This document shows positions 29,545 through 42,260 of a stretch of 64,000 nt of DNA, piece by piece. The first letter of the stretch is position 1, and each line of letters starts with the position of its first letter. Position numbers and translations under genes: made by a program. This DNA comes from Luteimonas rhizosphaerae (GTDB lineage: Bacteria; Pseudomonadota; Gammaproteobacteria; Xanthomonadales; Xanthomonadaceae), in assembly GCF_002849595.1 (NCBI RefSeq), contig NZ_NRQR01000002.1:1-64000 (forward strand), in the 5' to 3' direction. Under the pieces are notes generated by a model that was given only the letters and a program-made list of their open reading frames with translations, did not search any database and was not told where the DNA came from.

Positions 29545-29583
29545 GTATGCATGAATCTTACATACTTCACCGTCCATACTCAA
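29545..29583 (-). promoter_or_regulatory. Promoter and likely operator of the toxin-antitoxin operon
   Basis: On the minus strand TTGAGT (29583-29578), 17 bases, TAAGAT (29560-29555). An inverted repeat GTATG (29545-29549) and CATAC (29561-29565) spaced by 11 bases straddles the -10, the expected place for antitoxin autorepression. It also lies about 120 bases before acnA on the other strand. Confidence 0.55.
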
Positions 29584-29683
29584 TCCGGCGGGCTCGTACT
29601 GAACGGGCTGAACACGTCGCGTTGACGACAATGCTGTTTTCGCGGCGCCCGGTCCTGGACGTCGCCAGCCACAGGAGCCTCCC

Positions 29684-32409
<2,726 letters not shown>

Positions 32410-32438
32410 CCGCTCCGCGTCTGTTTCAGCGGAAGCCC

Positions 32439-32461
32439 CGCCCGGCGCAGCGCGCCGGGCG
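32439..32461 (+). terminator. GC-rich hairpin after acnA (repeated at 32590-32612)
   Basis: CGCCCGGCGC at 32439-32448 and GCGCCGGGCG at 32452-32461, a perfect 10-bp stem with an AGC loop. No T-run. The second copy is 151 bases further on, as part of the tandem repeat. Confidence 0.5.
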
Positions 32462-32728
32462 TTCGGCGCATCGCGCGGCAATGCCGCGCAGGCGATGCGC
32501 CTCACCCACCACGGCGGTCTGCTGCATTACGTGCTGCGTCAGCTCGCGGCGAAGAAGTAACCGCTCCGCGTCTGTTTCAGCGGAAGCCCCGCCCGGCGCA
32601 GCGCGCCGGGCGTTCGGCGCATCGCGCGGCAATGCCGCGCAGGCGATGCGCCTCACCCACCATGGCGGTCTGCTGCATTACGTGCTGCGTCAGCTCGCGG
32701 CGAAGAAGCAACCGGTCCCGTTTTCGGA

Positions 32729-33187
32729 CTACAACGCCGGTTCCCAGCGGATGCTGAGCATCCGCCAGGTGTCGCCACGGCGCCGCCAGGTGCTGTCGAC
32801 GCGGTAGGCACGCGCGTTGTCGGGCAATAGCCGTCCGCTGCCACCTGTCAGGGCCGCCGTGGTGCGGACGGTCGCGCTGTCCTCGCCCTGCAACTGCACA
32901 TCGAGCGGGCCTGCCGTGACGCCGATAGCCTGCTGCCGCATCAGCATCAGGGTCGCCATGCGGCGCGCTGCCCGGCGGTCCATGCCGTCGGGACCGATGA
33001 AGTCCTCGTCGAGCAGCGCTTCCAGCGCCGACGCGTCGCGCGCTTCGAGACTCTGCTGCAGTGCAGCGACCTGCGCACGCAAGGCCTCTTCCGGCGGCGC
33101 CCTCGCGCAACCGGCCGCGAATGCGAGCACGAGCAGCGCGAACACGGTCGCCGCCATCCGCCGCACGTGCGGAATCTCGTGGCACAT
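32729..33187 (-). CDS. Putative lipoprotein with NTF2-like domain
   Basis: 152 residues from the ATG at 33187. An upstream ATG at 33241 would add 18 residues and an internal one at 33157 would remove 10; the start is uncertain. A basic n-region and VFALLVLAFAAGC form a lipoprotein signal peptide with the lipid-accepting Cys. The mature part resembles the SnoaL/NTF2-like ketosteroid-isomerase fold: LQQSLEARDASALEALLDEDF, then RVDSTWRRRGDTWRMLSIRWEP at the end. Such lipoproteins are often near acnA in xanthomonads. Function unknown. It ends 20 bases from the repeat block. Confidence 0.75.
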   Translation of the reverse strand: MCHEIPHVRRMAATVFALLVLAFAAGCARAPPEEALRAQVAALQQSLEARDASALEALLDEDFIGPDGMDRRAARRMATLMLMRQQAIGVTAGPLDVQLQGEDSATVRTTAALTGGSGRLLPDNARAYRVDSTWRRRGDTWRMLSIRWEPAL

Positions 33188-33370
33188 ACCGGCTCGTTCG
33201 GAACAGGACATCAGCGCGTCTCCCCGCGTTGCGACAGACACCGATTATCCACGCGCGCGAGCGGCCCGCGCTGCCTTGCCACTCCCTGGCCCCTATGCTC
33301 CAATCGATCGAATTGCACAGGTATGCGCACCGCATCGAGTGCCGACCTTCAATCTCTGGGAGAGGATTGC

Positions 33371-35021
33371 ATGACCGAACAACGTCCGTGGCTGGCGAAC
33401 TATCCTGCGGGCATTCCTGCGGAAATCGATCCGGAGCAGTACAGTTCGGTCCCTGCGATCCTCGACGAAGCGATCGCCCATCACCGCGACCGCCCCGCGT
33501 TCTCGAACATGGGCCGCACGATCACCTACGGTGAGCTCGATGCGCGCAGCCGTGATTTCGCCGCCTATCTGCTCGGCGAACTCAAACTCAAGAAGGGCGA
33601 TCGCGTCGCGATCATGATGCCCAACTGTCTGCAGTACCCGATCGCGACGTTCGGCATCCTGCGCGCCGGACTGACGGTGGTGAACACCAATCCGATGTAC
33701 ACCGCGCGCGAGTTGCGCCATCAGCTGTCGGATTCCGGCGCCGCCGCGATCCTGGTCATGGACAATTTCGGCAAGACCGTCCAGGACGTGCTCGCCGACA
33801 CGCAGATCAAGCAGGTGATCACGACCGGTCTCGGCGACCTGCTCGGATTCCCGAAGGGCCCGATCGTCAATTTCGTGCTGCGCTACATCAAGAAGATGGT
33901 GCCGGAGTACACGATCCACGGCGCCGTGCGTTTCCGCGACGCGCTGTCGCTGGGCGCGAAGCACCAGCTGCCCGAGGTCTCGATCACGCTGGAGGACATC
34001 GCGTTCCTGCAGTACACGGGCGGCACCACCGGCGTGGCCAAAGGCGCGATGCTGACCCATCGCAACCTGGTCGCGAACATGCAGCAGGCGTCTGCGTGGG
34101 TCGGCACCAACGTCAAGCCTGGCCAGGAAACCATCATCACGGCGTTGCCGCTGTACCACATCTTCGCGTTGACGGCGAACGGCCTGGTCTTCATGAAGTT
34201 CGGCGCCAAGAACGTGCTGATCACCAATCCGCGCGACATGCCCGGCTTCGTCAAGGAGCTCAAGCGCGAGCCGTTCACCGCGATCACCGGCGTCAACACC
34301 CTGTTCAACGGCCTGCTCAATACCCCGGGGTTCGCCGACATCGATTTCTCGCCGCTGCACCTCACGCTCGGCGGCGGCATGGCCGTGCAGCGTTCGGTCG
34401 CCGAGCGCTGGCAGAAGGTCACCGGCACGACGCTCGGCCGCCTGCATCAACCCGATGACGCTGGCCGAGTACAACGGCGCCATCGGCCTGCCCGTGCCGT
34501 CGACGGAAGCCTGCATCAAGGACGAGGACGGCAACGCATTGCCGGTTGGCGAAGTCGGCGAGCTGTGCATCCGCGGTCCGCAGGTGATGAAGGGCTACTG
34601 GCAGCGCCCCGAAGACACGGCCCAGGCGATCGACGCCGACGGCTGGCTGCACACGGGCGACATGGCACGGATGGATGAAGGCGGCTTCTTCTACATCGTC
34701 GACCGCAAGAAGGACATGATCCTGGTCTCGGGCTTCAACGTGTATCCCAACGAGATCGAGGACGTCATCGCGATGATGCCGGGCGTGCTCGAGGTCGCGG
34801 CGATCGGCGTGCCCGACGAGAAGTCCGGCGAGGCGGTGAAGGTCGTCATCGTGCGCAAGGATCCGTCGCTGACCGCCGAGCAGGTCAAGGCCCATGCGCG
34901 GGAGCAGCTGACCGGCTACAAGCACCCGCGGATCGTCGAATTCCGTGACGAGCTTCCCAAGACCAATGTCGGAAAAATCCTGCGTCGCGAACTCCGCGAC
35001 GAGCCGGCGCCAAAAAAGTGA
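33371..35021 (+). pseudogene. rpfB: Long-chain fatty acyl-CoA ligase RpfB (FadD), frameshifted
   Basis: Two frames together give a complete AMP-forming acyl-CoA ligase. Frame 1 runs from the ATG at 33371 (TEQRPWLANYPAGIPAEIDP) through the P-loop motif QYTGGTTGVAKGAM to about 34433 (VTGTT). Frame 2 resumes [15 protein letters not shown] to the end ([49 protein letters not shown]). About 29 nt encoding the conserved GYGLTET motif are missing, which shifts the frame. RpfB feeds or removes free fatty acids including DSF precursors, and sits directly before rpfF as in Xanthomonas. As written it would be inactive. Sequence error is possible. Confidence 0.88.
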
Positions 35022-35192
35022 CGTAATTCTCACTTTAGTGGGAACTGGTCGGTATTCGACCCCCAGGTCATTGAAATCCTTGCCCTTGTCATCGTTTGAG
35101 CGCATAGAAGCATGCATCGGGCGATAGATGAATAGATGGGGCTCCGTCGGATGCCCGGCCGGCGCGGCCCCTTCCCCAGGGGATCCAACACC

Positions 35193-36077
35193 ATGACCAA
35201 CGTCGAAATGCTGCACCGCGTCCGCCCGTATCCGACCATGCGCGTCGAGTCGGACCCGTCGAACCAGACACACTGGATGTACATGCACAGCAATCTCTCG
35301 GCAGGCGGCCGACCCTGTTTCCGCCCCGAGCTGATGGCCGACATGTGGAGTTTTCTCAACACCATCACCCTGCGCGAGAGCCAGCGGGAGCCCGGCAAGC
35401 TCCGGCACGTCGTGGTCGCGTCCGATGCCGACGCCTTCAACCTCGGCGGGGACCTCGCGCTGTTCGCGCAACTGATCCGCGAAGGTGACCGCGAGCATCT
35501 GCTCGCGTACGCACGCCAGTGCATCGACGGCGTGCATCACATCCACACCGGCCTGGGCGGCGACGTGCGCATGATCGCGTTGCTGCAGGGCGATGCGCTG
35601 GGCGGCGGTTTCGAACTCGCCCTCGCCTGCCAGACGATCGTCGCCGAGGAAGGCATCGACATGGGGCTGCCGGAGGTGCTGTTCGGCCTGTTCCCCGGCA
35701 TGGGCGCGTATTCGTTCCTGTGCAAGCGCGTCGCGCCGCAGCTGGCCGAACGCATCATCCTCGAAGGCAACATCTTCACCAGCGAGCAGATGCATGCGAT
35801 GGGCGTGGTCGACGTGCTGGTGCCCAAGGGCCACGGCGAAGCCGCGGTCGAGGATCTGATCCGCCGCCAGCAGCGCGCGCCGCATGCGCACGTCGCACTC
35901 AACGCGGTTCGGAATCTGTCCCAGCCCGTGGGCTACGACGAACTGATGGGGATCACCGAGGTCTGGGTCGACACCGCGCTGGCGCTCGGCGACCGGTCGC
36001 TGCGGACGATGGACCGCATCGTCAAGGCGCAGTCGCGGCGCACCTACGCGCTCAAGGCGAGCGGCACGGGCGGCTGA
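35193..36077 (+). CDS. rpfF: DSF synthase RpfF (enoyl-CoA hydratase/thioesterase)
   Basis: 294-residue crotonase-fold enzyme that makes the diffusible signal factor (cis-2 unsaturated fatty acids) from acyl-ACP. The two catalytic glutamates fall exactly at the Xanthomonas positions: Glu141 in GGGFELALACQ and Glu161 in IDMGLPEVLFGLFPGMGAYSF. Length is close to the 289 residues of X. campestris RpfF. Start at 35193 in AACACCATGACC; the open frame upstream is noncoding leader. The gene converges on rpfC with a gap of only 9 bases, the standard arrangement. Confidence 0.96.
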   Translation: MTNVEMLHRVRPYPTMRVESDPSNQTHWMYMHSNLSAGGRPCFRPELMADMWSFLNTITLRESQREPGKLRHVVVASDADAFNLGGDLALFAQLIREGDREHLLAYARQCIDGVHHIHTGLGGDVRMIALLQGDALGGGFELALACQTIVAEEGIDMGLPEVLFGLFPGMGAYSFLCKRVAPQLAERIILEGNIFTSEQMHAMGVVDVLVPKGHGEAAVEDLIRRQQRAPHAHVALNAVRNLSQPVGYDELMGITEVWVDTALALGDRSLRTMDRIVKAQSRRTYALKASGTGG

Positions 36078-36086
36078 GCCCGCGGG

Positions 36087-38273
36087 TCAGGGCTCCCGGC
36101 CTTGATCGCGCGCGACGGAATTCCGTCCGCGCGCGTTCAAGGCGATCCGCCCCAGATCGAGTTGCGCGTCCAGCACCGTCAACCGCTGGCGCCACTCGCG
36201 GCGCATCTGCCATTCGGCCATGCGCATCAGCTCGCCGCTCAGGTTCGACAGTTTCACCAGACCGACATTGCTGGCCACGCCCTTCAGGGCGTGCGCGTGA
36301 TCCCGCATCGCCGCCCAGTCTTCGGCCGCGCCCGCACGCTCGACGGCGGCCAGGCAGGTCTGCGCATCTTCCAGGCACTGGAGGATGAACCTGACGACGA
36401 AATCGTCGCCCATGCCCAGCGACGCGAGCTCGTCGAGCACATCGTCGTCGAGCAGTTCGTCGCTGCCGGCGCTCGCTACCGGCAGTGGATCCGGAACCGA
36501 AATGCGGGCGCCGGGCGTCGCGATGTCCGCCAGCAGATCCAGCAGCTTCGATGCGACGACCGGCTTGGCGAGGAATGCGTGTGCGCCCGCCTTGCGACAG
36601 CTGCCGATCGACTCGGGCGTCACATCCGCACTGAGCACGATGACCGGCGTGCGCGTCGCGCCGGCCTGCAGCGTCCTCAGCTCGCGCAGCATGTCCAGCC
36701 CGCTGACGCCCGGCATGTGCAGATCGACGACGATCGCGTCGTAGTCGCGGCCCGCGACCGCATCGAGCACGGCTTCCCCGCCCTCCACGCTGACCACGCT
36801 GTGGCCGGCCTTCTGCAGCAGGCGTTCGAGCACCATGCGGTTCGCCGCGTGATCGTCGGCGATCAGCACCTGCAGGCTGCGGACCCGCGCGCGATGGCGC
36901 AGGAAGGGGTCGCTGAACGCGATGACGTTGACCGCGCTGCGCGCGCCGCCGGCGGAACGCGCCGAGAACGTGTCGGACCGCCGTTCCGGCGCCGCCTCGG
37001 CCTCCATCGCCTCGACGTCGGCGAGTGCGAACGGCAACTCCACCCAGAACCGGCTGCCCGCATGCTCGGTGCTTTCGAAACCGATGGTGCCACCCATCGC
37101 CTCGGTCAGACGCTTGGCGATACTGGTGCCCAGGCCGGTACCGCCGAAGCCACGCGACAGGGTGGTATCCACCTGCTCGAAGGCTTCGAAGAGGCGATCA
37201 CGGGCCGACGCCGGGATGCCGATGCCGGTGTCGGTCACCGTGAACTTCAGGCGCGTCCCGGTGCCCGCCTCCGACGAGGCCTCGACGTCCAGCCGCACCG
37301 CGCCTTCGTGGGTGAACTTCACCGCATTGCCCACGAGGTTCGTCAGCACCTGGCGCAGATGCGCGGGATCGCCGCGCAGCAGATCCGGCACCGCGTCGGC
37401 GACATGTGACGCGTAGGCCAGCCGCTTGCCCCGCGCCGTGGGCTGCAGCATCAGATCGACGCCCTGGATGAGCTCGCGCACCGAGAACGGCTGGTCGGTC
37501 AGCTTGAGCTTGCCGGCCTCGATGGCCGAGATGTCGAGCACGTCCTCGACGATCGCCAGCAGGCTCCCGGTGGAGGCGCGGATCGTGGCGAGATATTCGC
37601 GTTGCTCGGGATCCAGGCGCGTCGTCGCCAGCAGTTCGGACACGCCCGCCAGCCCGTTCAGCGGCGTGCGGAATTCGTGGCTCATGTTCGCGAGGAAACG
37701 ACTCTTCGCCTCGCTCGCGCGCCTGGCCTCGTCGGTCGCGCGGGTGAGCTCGCGCAGCAGGCCGGACAGGTAAAGGGGAATCGCCGCCAGCCCGATCAGC
37801 AGGCCGATTCCGAGACTGAGGTTCGCGTGCCAGTACGGGCTGAGGACGATCGCGGAGCCGAAACTCACGACTGCCATGGTCATCGCGGCATACAGGTAGC
37901 GATTGCCGTAGCGAAGCCCGTTGCCGACCGTGACCCAGAGGATGAGCACGTAGACCCAGGCGATGGGACCGCCCATGACCGCCATGGCCGCCCCCATCAG
38001 GCCGTAGTCCGACAACATGCCCGCGATGCGGCGCGGGTGCGAGGTGCCGGGCGACGCCAGCAGCCACCCCACCAGTGCGGCGCCGACGCTGAAGCCGACG
38101 ACGACCATGGTCATGACTTCGACGTAGGCCGGCGGGCGTGTGCCGCTCGAGTCGACCCACAGCAGGAACAGCAGCACGACGAACAGCAGCGCCAGGCGGA
38201 TCAACGCCTGCCCGTGCTCGCTGTCCGGACGCCTGGCGAGACGCGCCTGCATCCATTGCAGCAGCGACGTCAT
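36087..38273 (-). CDS. rpfC: DSF sensor, hybrid histidine kinase RpfC
   Basis: 728 residues. Five hydrophobic segments in residues 22-172 form the membrane sensor. HisKA phospho-His199 is in NMSHEFRTPLNG, HATPase boxes in NLVGNAVKFTHEG, VTDTGIGIP and GFGGTGLG, receiver Asp in AIVVDLHMPGVSGLD, and the C-terminal HPt His in HAHALKGVASNVG. RpfC binds DSF and relays phosphate to RpfG; it also restrains RpfF. Start chosen at the ATG 38273 (TSLLQWMQAR), just 10 bases after the rpfG stop, giving near-identical numbering to the X. campestris protein (His198). No rpfH lies between rpfC and rpfG. Confidence 0.95.
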   Translation of the reverse strand: MTSLLQWMQARLARRPDSEHGQALIRLALLFVVLLFLLWVDSSGTRPPAYVEVMTMVVVGFSVGAALVGWLLASPGTSHPRRIAGMLSDYGLMGAAMAVMGGPIAWVYVLILWVTVGNGLRYGNRYLYAAMTMAVVSFGSAIVLSPYWHANLSLGIGLLIGLAAIPLYLSGLLRELTRATDEARRASEAKSRFLANMSHEFRTPLNGLAGVSELLATTRLDPEQREYLATIRASTGSLLAIVEDVLDISAIEAGKLKLTDQPFSVRELIQGVDLMLQPTARGKRLAYASHVADAVPDLLRGDPAHLRQVLTNLVGNAVKFTHEGAVRLDVEASSEAGTGTRLKFTVTDTGIGIPASARDRLFEAFEQVDTTLSRGFGGTGLGTSIAKRLTEAMGGTIGFESTEHAGSRFWVELPFALADVEAMEAEAAPERRSDTFSARSAGGARSAVNVIAFSDPFLRHRARVRSLQVLIADDHAANRMVLERLLQKAGHSVVSVEGGEAVLDAVAGRDYDAIVVDLHMPGVSGLDMLRELRTLQAGATRTPVIVLSADVTPESIGSCRKAGAHAFLAKPVVASKLLDLLADIATPGARISVPDPLPVASAGSDELLDDDVLDELASLGMGDDFVVRFILQCLEDAQTCLAAVERAGAAEDWAAMRDHAHALKGVASNVGLVKLSNLSGELMRMAEWQMRREWRQRLTVLDAQLDLGRIALNARGRNSVARDQGREP

Positions 38274-38283
38274 CGCCGGGCGC

Positions 38284-39339
38284 TCACTGCAGCGAACCGG
38301 CGACCGGACCGCCGTAGAGCGCGCTGATCTCGCGCAGCCGCTGGGTATTGCGCAGCATCGCATCGACACAGCGCGGATCGAAATGCCGGCCGCTGTTCTC
38401 GCCGATGTAGGCCAGCGCCTCTTCGATGGACCACGCGCGCTTGTACGGGCGCTTGGACATCAGGGCGTCGAAGACGTCAGCGATCGCGACGATGCGCGCC
38501 TCCAGCGGGATCTCGTCGCCGGCCAGGCCGTCCGGATAGCCGCTGCCGTCGTAACGCTCCTGGTGGCGGAGTGCGATCAGCGCGCTGAGCTGGATGAACC
38601 GGTTCTGGCTGTCGGCCAGCAGGTCGTAGCCGATCTGCGGATGCTGGCGCATCGTCTCGGTTTCCTCGGCCGTCAGCGGACCGGGCTTCATCAGGATCGC
38701 ATCGGGAATCGCGATCTTGCCGATGTCGTGCAGCGGCGCGGCGAGCTCGATCATCCGCACTTCTTCTTCGCTCAGGCCCAGTGCGTCGGCGACCATGCCG
38801 GCGACCGCAGCCACGCGTTCGAGATTCGCGCTGGTGCTGGCGTCCCGATAGGCGATCGCGCGGGCGAGCCGGATCAGGGTCTCGCGTTCGCGCTCCTCGA
38901 CCTCGTGCATGCTCGCCAGCAGCCGCTGCTCCAGCGACAGTGCCCGCTGCTTGATCGACTCCGACTGCTGGCGCAGCTGCAACAGGTTGCGGCAGCGGGC
39001 GCGCAGCTCGCGCGGCCGCACCGGCTTGACCAGGAAATCGATGACCCCGGCCTCGAGCGCCGCCTGGCGGATCGGCTCGTCGCCGACCACGGTGACCAGG
39101 ACGATCGGCACGTCGCGATGCAGCATCGGCCGACGGAAGCGCCGCGCGAACTCCAGCCCGTCGACGACCGGCATGCGGTAGTCGAGCAGCAGCAGGTCGG
39201 GACGATTGTCGTCACACCACTGCAGGGCGGTCTCGGGGTCGCCGAAATCGAACACTTCCATCTCGGGACTGATGTCCTCGAGGATGTGGCGCAGCATCGT
39301 CCGGGCGGACGTCTGATCATCGACGATGACGATGTTCAA
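38284..39339 (-). CDS. rpfG: Response regulator RpfG with HD-GYP phosphodiesterase domain
   Basis: 351 residues from a TTG start preceded by AGGAGAG. Receiver domain at 1-120 (IVIVDDQTSARTM, phospho-Asp in LLLLDYRMPVVDG, Lys in FLVKPVRP), then HD-GYP at about 180-340 with HDIGKIAIPD, a HQERYDGSGYPDGLAG block (the first His of the usual HHE is replaced: RHQE) and DVFDALMSKRPYK. It degrades c-di-GMP when phosphorylated by RpfC, coupling DSF to virulence, biofilm and motility. A longer frame to 39459 lacks a ribosome site at its ATG. It lies upstream of rpfC in one operon. Confidence 0.94.
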   Translation of the reverse strand: MNIVIVDDQTSARTMLRHILEDISPEMEVFDFGDPETALQWCDDNRPDLLLLDYRMPVVDGLEFARRFRRPMLHRDVPIVLVTVVGDEPIRQAALEAGVIDFLVKPVRPRELRARCRNLLQLRQQSESIKQRALSLEQRLLASMHEVEERERETLIRLARAIAYRDASTSANLERVAAVAGMVADALGLSEEEVRMIELAAPLHDIGKIAIPDAILMKPGPLTAEETETMRQHPQIGYDLLADSQNRFIQLSALIALRHQERYDGSGYPDGLAGDEIPLEARIVAIADVFDALMSKRPYKRAWSIEEALAYIGENSGRHFDPRCVDAMLRNTQRLREISALYGGPVAGSLQ

Positions 39340-39432
39340 GGCAGGCCTCTCCTGTTCCCCTGCACTGCCGGTGGCAGCGCGTGCGCACGATCTTAACGTG
39401 AAGCAAGCTCCGGGCCAGCCCTCGGGCGCGCC

Positions 39433-39452
39433 GGGGATGTGACGCCATCCCC
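39433..39452 (-). terminator. Small hairpin between lysS and rpfG
   Basis: GGGGATG at 39433-39439 and CATCCCC at 39446-39452, 7 bp with a 6-base loop, after the lysS stop on the minus strand. No T-run; weak call. Confidence 0.4.
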
Positions 39453-39518
39453 ATTCCAACGGGAAACGTGGGCGATGTCAGGCCAGCGCACCGCCGGCGC
39501 CGGCGTCGGAAACCGACG

Positions 39519-41039
39519 TCAGGCGTCGTTCTGCGGCCGCATGTAGGGGAACAGCAGCACGTCGCGGATCGACGAGGACCCGGTCAGCAGCATCACCAGA
39601 CGGTCGATGCCGACGCCGAGCCCGCCGGTCGGCGGCAGGCCGACCTCGAGCGCGCGGATGTAATCGGCGTCGTAGTGCATGGCTTCGTCGTCGCCGCCTT
39701 CGCGGGCGTCGACCTGGGCGCGGAAGCGGGCGGCCTGGTCTTCGGGATCGTTGAGCTCGGAGAAGCCGTTGGCGATTTCCTTGCCGCCGATGAAGAGCTC
39801 GAAGCGGTCGGTGATGCCCGGCTCGCCGTCGGATTCGCGCGCCAGCGGCGAGACCTCGACCGGGTAATGGGTGATGAAGGTCGGCTGGATCAGGCCGGTC
39901 TCCACGGTCTTCTCGAACAGCTCCAGCAGCAGCTTGCCCCAACCATAGCCGGCCTTCACGTGCACGCCGAGGCGCACGCAATGCGCGGCCAGGGCTTCGC
40001 GATCGCGGCAGTCGGCGACGCTGATCTCGGGATTCAATTCGCGCACGGCTTCTTCGAGTTTCCAGCGCCGGAACGCCGGGCCGACATCGATCGCGTTGCC
40101 GTCCCACGCCAGCGCCGTGGTGCCGACGGCCTGCAGCGCGACATCACGGATCAGGTGTTCGGTCAGGTCCATGACCTCTTCATAGGCCACGTAGGCCTCG
40201 TAGAGCTCGAGCATCGTGAACTCGGGATTGTGCCGTGTCGACACGCCCTCGTTGCGGAAATTGCGGTTGATCTCGTAGACGCGCTCGAACCCGCCGACGA
40301 CCAGGCGCTTGAGATACAGCTCGGGCGCGACGCGCAGGAACAGATCGAGGTCCAGCGCGTTGTGATGCGTGGTGAACGGCTTGGCCGCGGCGCCGCCGGC
40401 GATGTAATGCATCATCGGCGTCTCGACTTCGAGGAAGTCGCGAGTGTCGAGCCACTGCCGGATCGCGCCGATGATGCGCGAGCGCTTGACGAACACCGCG
40501 CGCGCCTCGGGCGAGACGATCAGGTCGACGTAACGCTGGCGATAGCGCTGTTCCACGTCGCTCAGGCCGTGCCACTTGTCCGGCAACGGCCGCAGCGACT
40601 TGGTCAGCAGCCGCAGCGATTCCGCCTTGATCGACAATTCGCCCGTCTTGGTGCGCATCATCGTGCCTTCGGCCGCGACGATGTCGCCGACGTCCCAGCC
40701 CTTGAATGCGTCGTAGCGCTCACCGAGTGTCGCCGACTGCAGGAACAGCTGGATGCGGCCGCTGACGTCCTGGATCTGCGCGAACGCGGCCTTGCCCATG
40801 ATCCGCTTCGCCATCAGACGCCCGGCCACGGCGACGCGCGCGCCATCGGCCTCCAGCGCCTCGCCCGTCCAGCGCTCGGCATCGGCGTAGGTCGCCTGCA
40901 GGGCACCGGCCTCGTCGCGACGGCGGAAGTCGTTGGGGAACGCGATGCCCTGCCCGCGCAGCGCGCCGAGTTTGCCGCGACGCTCCGCGATCAGGGCGTT
41001 CTCGTCGGCGGGCGTCTGCGGTGCGGGGGCGTCGGTCAT
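39519..41039 (-). CDS. lysS: Lysyl-tRNA synthetase, class II
   Basis: 506 residues (E. coli LysS 505). N-terminal OB-fold anticodon-binding domain ([20 protein letters not shown]), then the class II catalytic core: motif 1 region [12 protein letters not shown], motif 2 [15 protein letters not shown] and motif 3 [15 protein letters not shown]. Cytoplasmic; charges tRNA-Lys. It follows prfB by 92 bases, the same order as in E. coli and Xanthomonas. Confidence 0.97.
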   Translation of the reverse strand: MTDAPAPQTPADENALIAERRGKLGALRGQGIAFPNDFRRRDEAGALQATYADAERWTGEALEADGARVAVAGRLMAKRIMGKAAFAQIQDVSGRIQLFLQSATLGERYDAFKGWDVGDIVAAEGTMMRTKTGELSIKAESLRLLTKSLRPLPDKWHGLSDVEQRYRQRYVDLIVSPEARAVFVKRSRIIGAIRQWLDTRDFLEVETPMMHYIAGGAAAKPFTTHHNALDLDLFLRVAPELYLKRLVVGGFERVYEINRNFRNEGVSTRHNPEFTMLELYEAYVAYEEVMDLTEHLIRDVALQAVGTTALAWDGNAIDVGPAFRRWKLEEAVRELNPEISVADCRDREALAAHCVRLGVHVKAGYGWGKLLLELFEKTVETGLIQPTFITHYPVEVSPLARESDGEPGITDRFELFIGGKEIANGFSELNDPEDQAARFRAQVDAREGGDDEAMHYDADYIRALEVGLPPTGGLGVGIDRLVMLLTGSSSIRDVLLFPYMRPQNDA

Positions 41040-41131
41040 GGGTGCGGTTCGTCAGTGTGCGAAGAGGAATCACGCGCGACCGGAGCGGCCGGTCGTGCCG
41101 GGCCGACGCGGCGCGTCGGCGGGTGGAGCGA

Positions 41132-42260
41132 TCAGACGGCGTCGCTGCGTTTGGCGCCGGCCTCGAGGCCGGACTTCAGGCTGGCCTCGACGAATTCGTC
41201 GAGATCACCGTCCAGCACCTTCTGCGTATCGCTGCGCTCGACGCCGGTGCGCAGATCCTTGATCCGGCTCTGGTCGAGCACGTAGTTGCGGATCTGGCTG
41301 CCCCAGCCGATGTCGGACTTGGTGGCTTCCAGCGCATCCTTCTCGACGTTGCGCTTCTGCACTTCCAGCTCGTAGAGCTTGGCGGCGAGCATCTTCATCG
41401 CGGTGTCGCGGTTCTGGTGCTGGCTGCGGCCGGTCTGGCAGGCGACGACGGTATTGGTCGGAATGTGCGTGATGCGCACCGCCGACTCGGTCTTGTTGAC
41501 GTGCTGGCCACCGGCACCGGACGCGCGGTACACGTCGGTCCGCAGATCCGCCGGATTGATGTCGATCTCGATGTTGTCGTCGACTTCCGGCGACACGAAG
41601 ACCGAGGTGAAACTGGTGTGGCGGCGGTTGTCCGAGTCGAACGGCGACTTGCGCACCAGCCGGTGCACGCCGATCTCGGTCTTCAGCCAGCCGAACGCGA
41701 ACTCGCCCTCGACGCGCACGGTCGCCGACTTGATGCCCGCGACTTCGCCGCCGCTGACTTCCATCAGTTCGGTCTTCCAGCCGCGGTGCTCGGCCCAGCG
41801 CAGGTACATGCGCAGCATCATCTCGGCCCAGTCCTGGGCCTCGGTGCCGCCGGCGCCGGCCTGGATGTCGACGAAGCAGTTCGCCGAATCGAGTTCGCCG
41901 GAGAACATGCGCTGGAACTCCAGCTTGTCGACCTCGGCGGCGAACCCGTCGACATCGTCGACGACGGCCTGCGCGGTGTCTTCGTCGCTTTCGGACTCGG
42001 CCAGTTCGAGCAGCTCGCTGGCGCCTTCCAGACCTTCGGTCAGGCTGCGGATGCCGTTGACGGTCTTGTCGAGCATCGAACGCTCGCGACCCAGCGCCTG
42101 GGCGCGCTCGGGATCGTTCCAGACGGTCGGGTCCTCGAGCTCGCGCTCGACTTCTTCCAGACGCTCGCGACGGGCGTCGTAGTCAAAGATACCCCCTGAG
42201 CGCATCCAGCCGACAGCGGAGGTCGACGATGCGCTGGCGGACGGGATTGAGTTCGATCAT
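41132..42260 (-). CDS. prfB: Peptide chain release factor 2, with programmed +1 frameshift
   Basis: The true start is the ATG at 42260-42258 ([14 protein letters not shown]). Translation reaches an in-frame TGA at 42185-42183 after 25 codons, then must shift +1 into [20 protein letters not shown] to give about 375 residues. The tRNA-mimic motif SPF ([14 protein letters not shown]) and the peptidyl-release GGQ motif ([15 protein letters not shown]) are intact. The frameshift autoregulates RF2 level: low RF2 pauses at UGA and favours shifting. Annotators that start at 42205 miss the first 25 residues. Confidence 0.95.
42182..42197 (-). promoter_or_regulatory. prfB programmed frameshift signal
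   Basis: On the coding strand AGGGGGTATCTTTGAC: a Shine-Dalgarno-like AGGGGG, a short TAT spacer, and the slippery CTT before the UGA followed by C. This matches the classic E. coli signal base for base. Confidence 0.95.

Noticed and set aside
35018-35040. Clp/CRP-like site before rpfF (GTGA...TCAC)
   Set aside because: The half-sites are 8 bases apart instead of 6 and overlap the rpfB stop codon; too weak to report.
38284-39459. RpfG starting at the upstream ATG 39459
   Set aside because: The extra 40 residues are unlike the family, and the TTG at 39339 has a good AGGAGAG ribosome site directly before the receiver domain.
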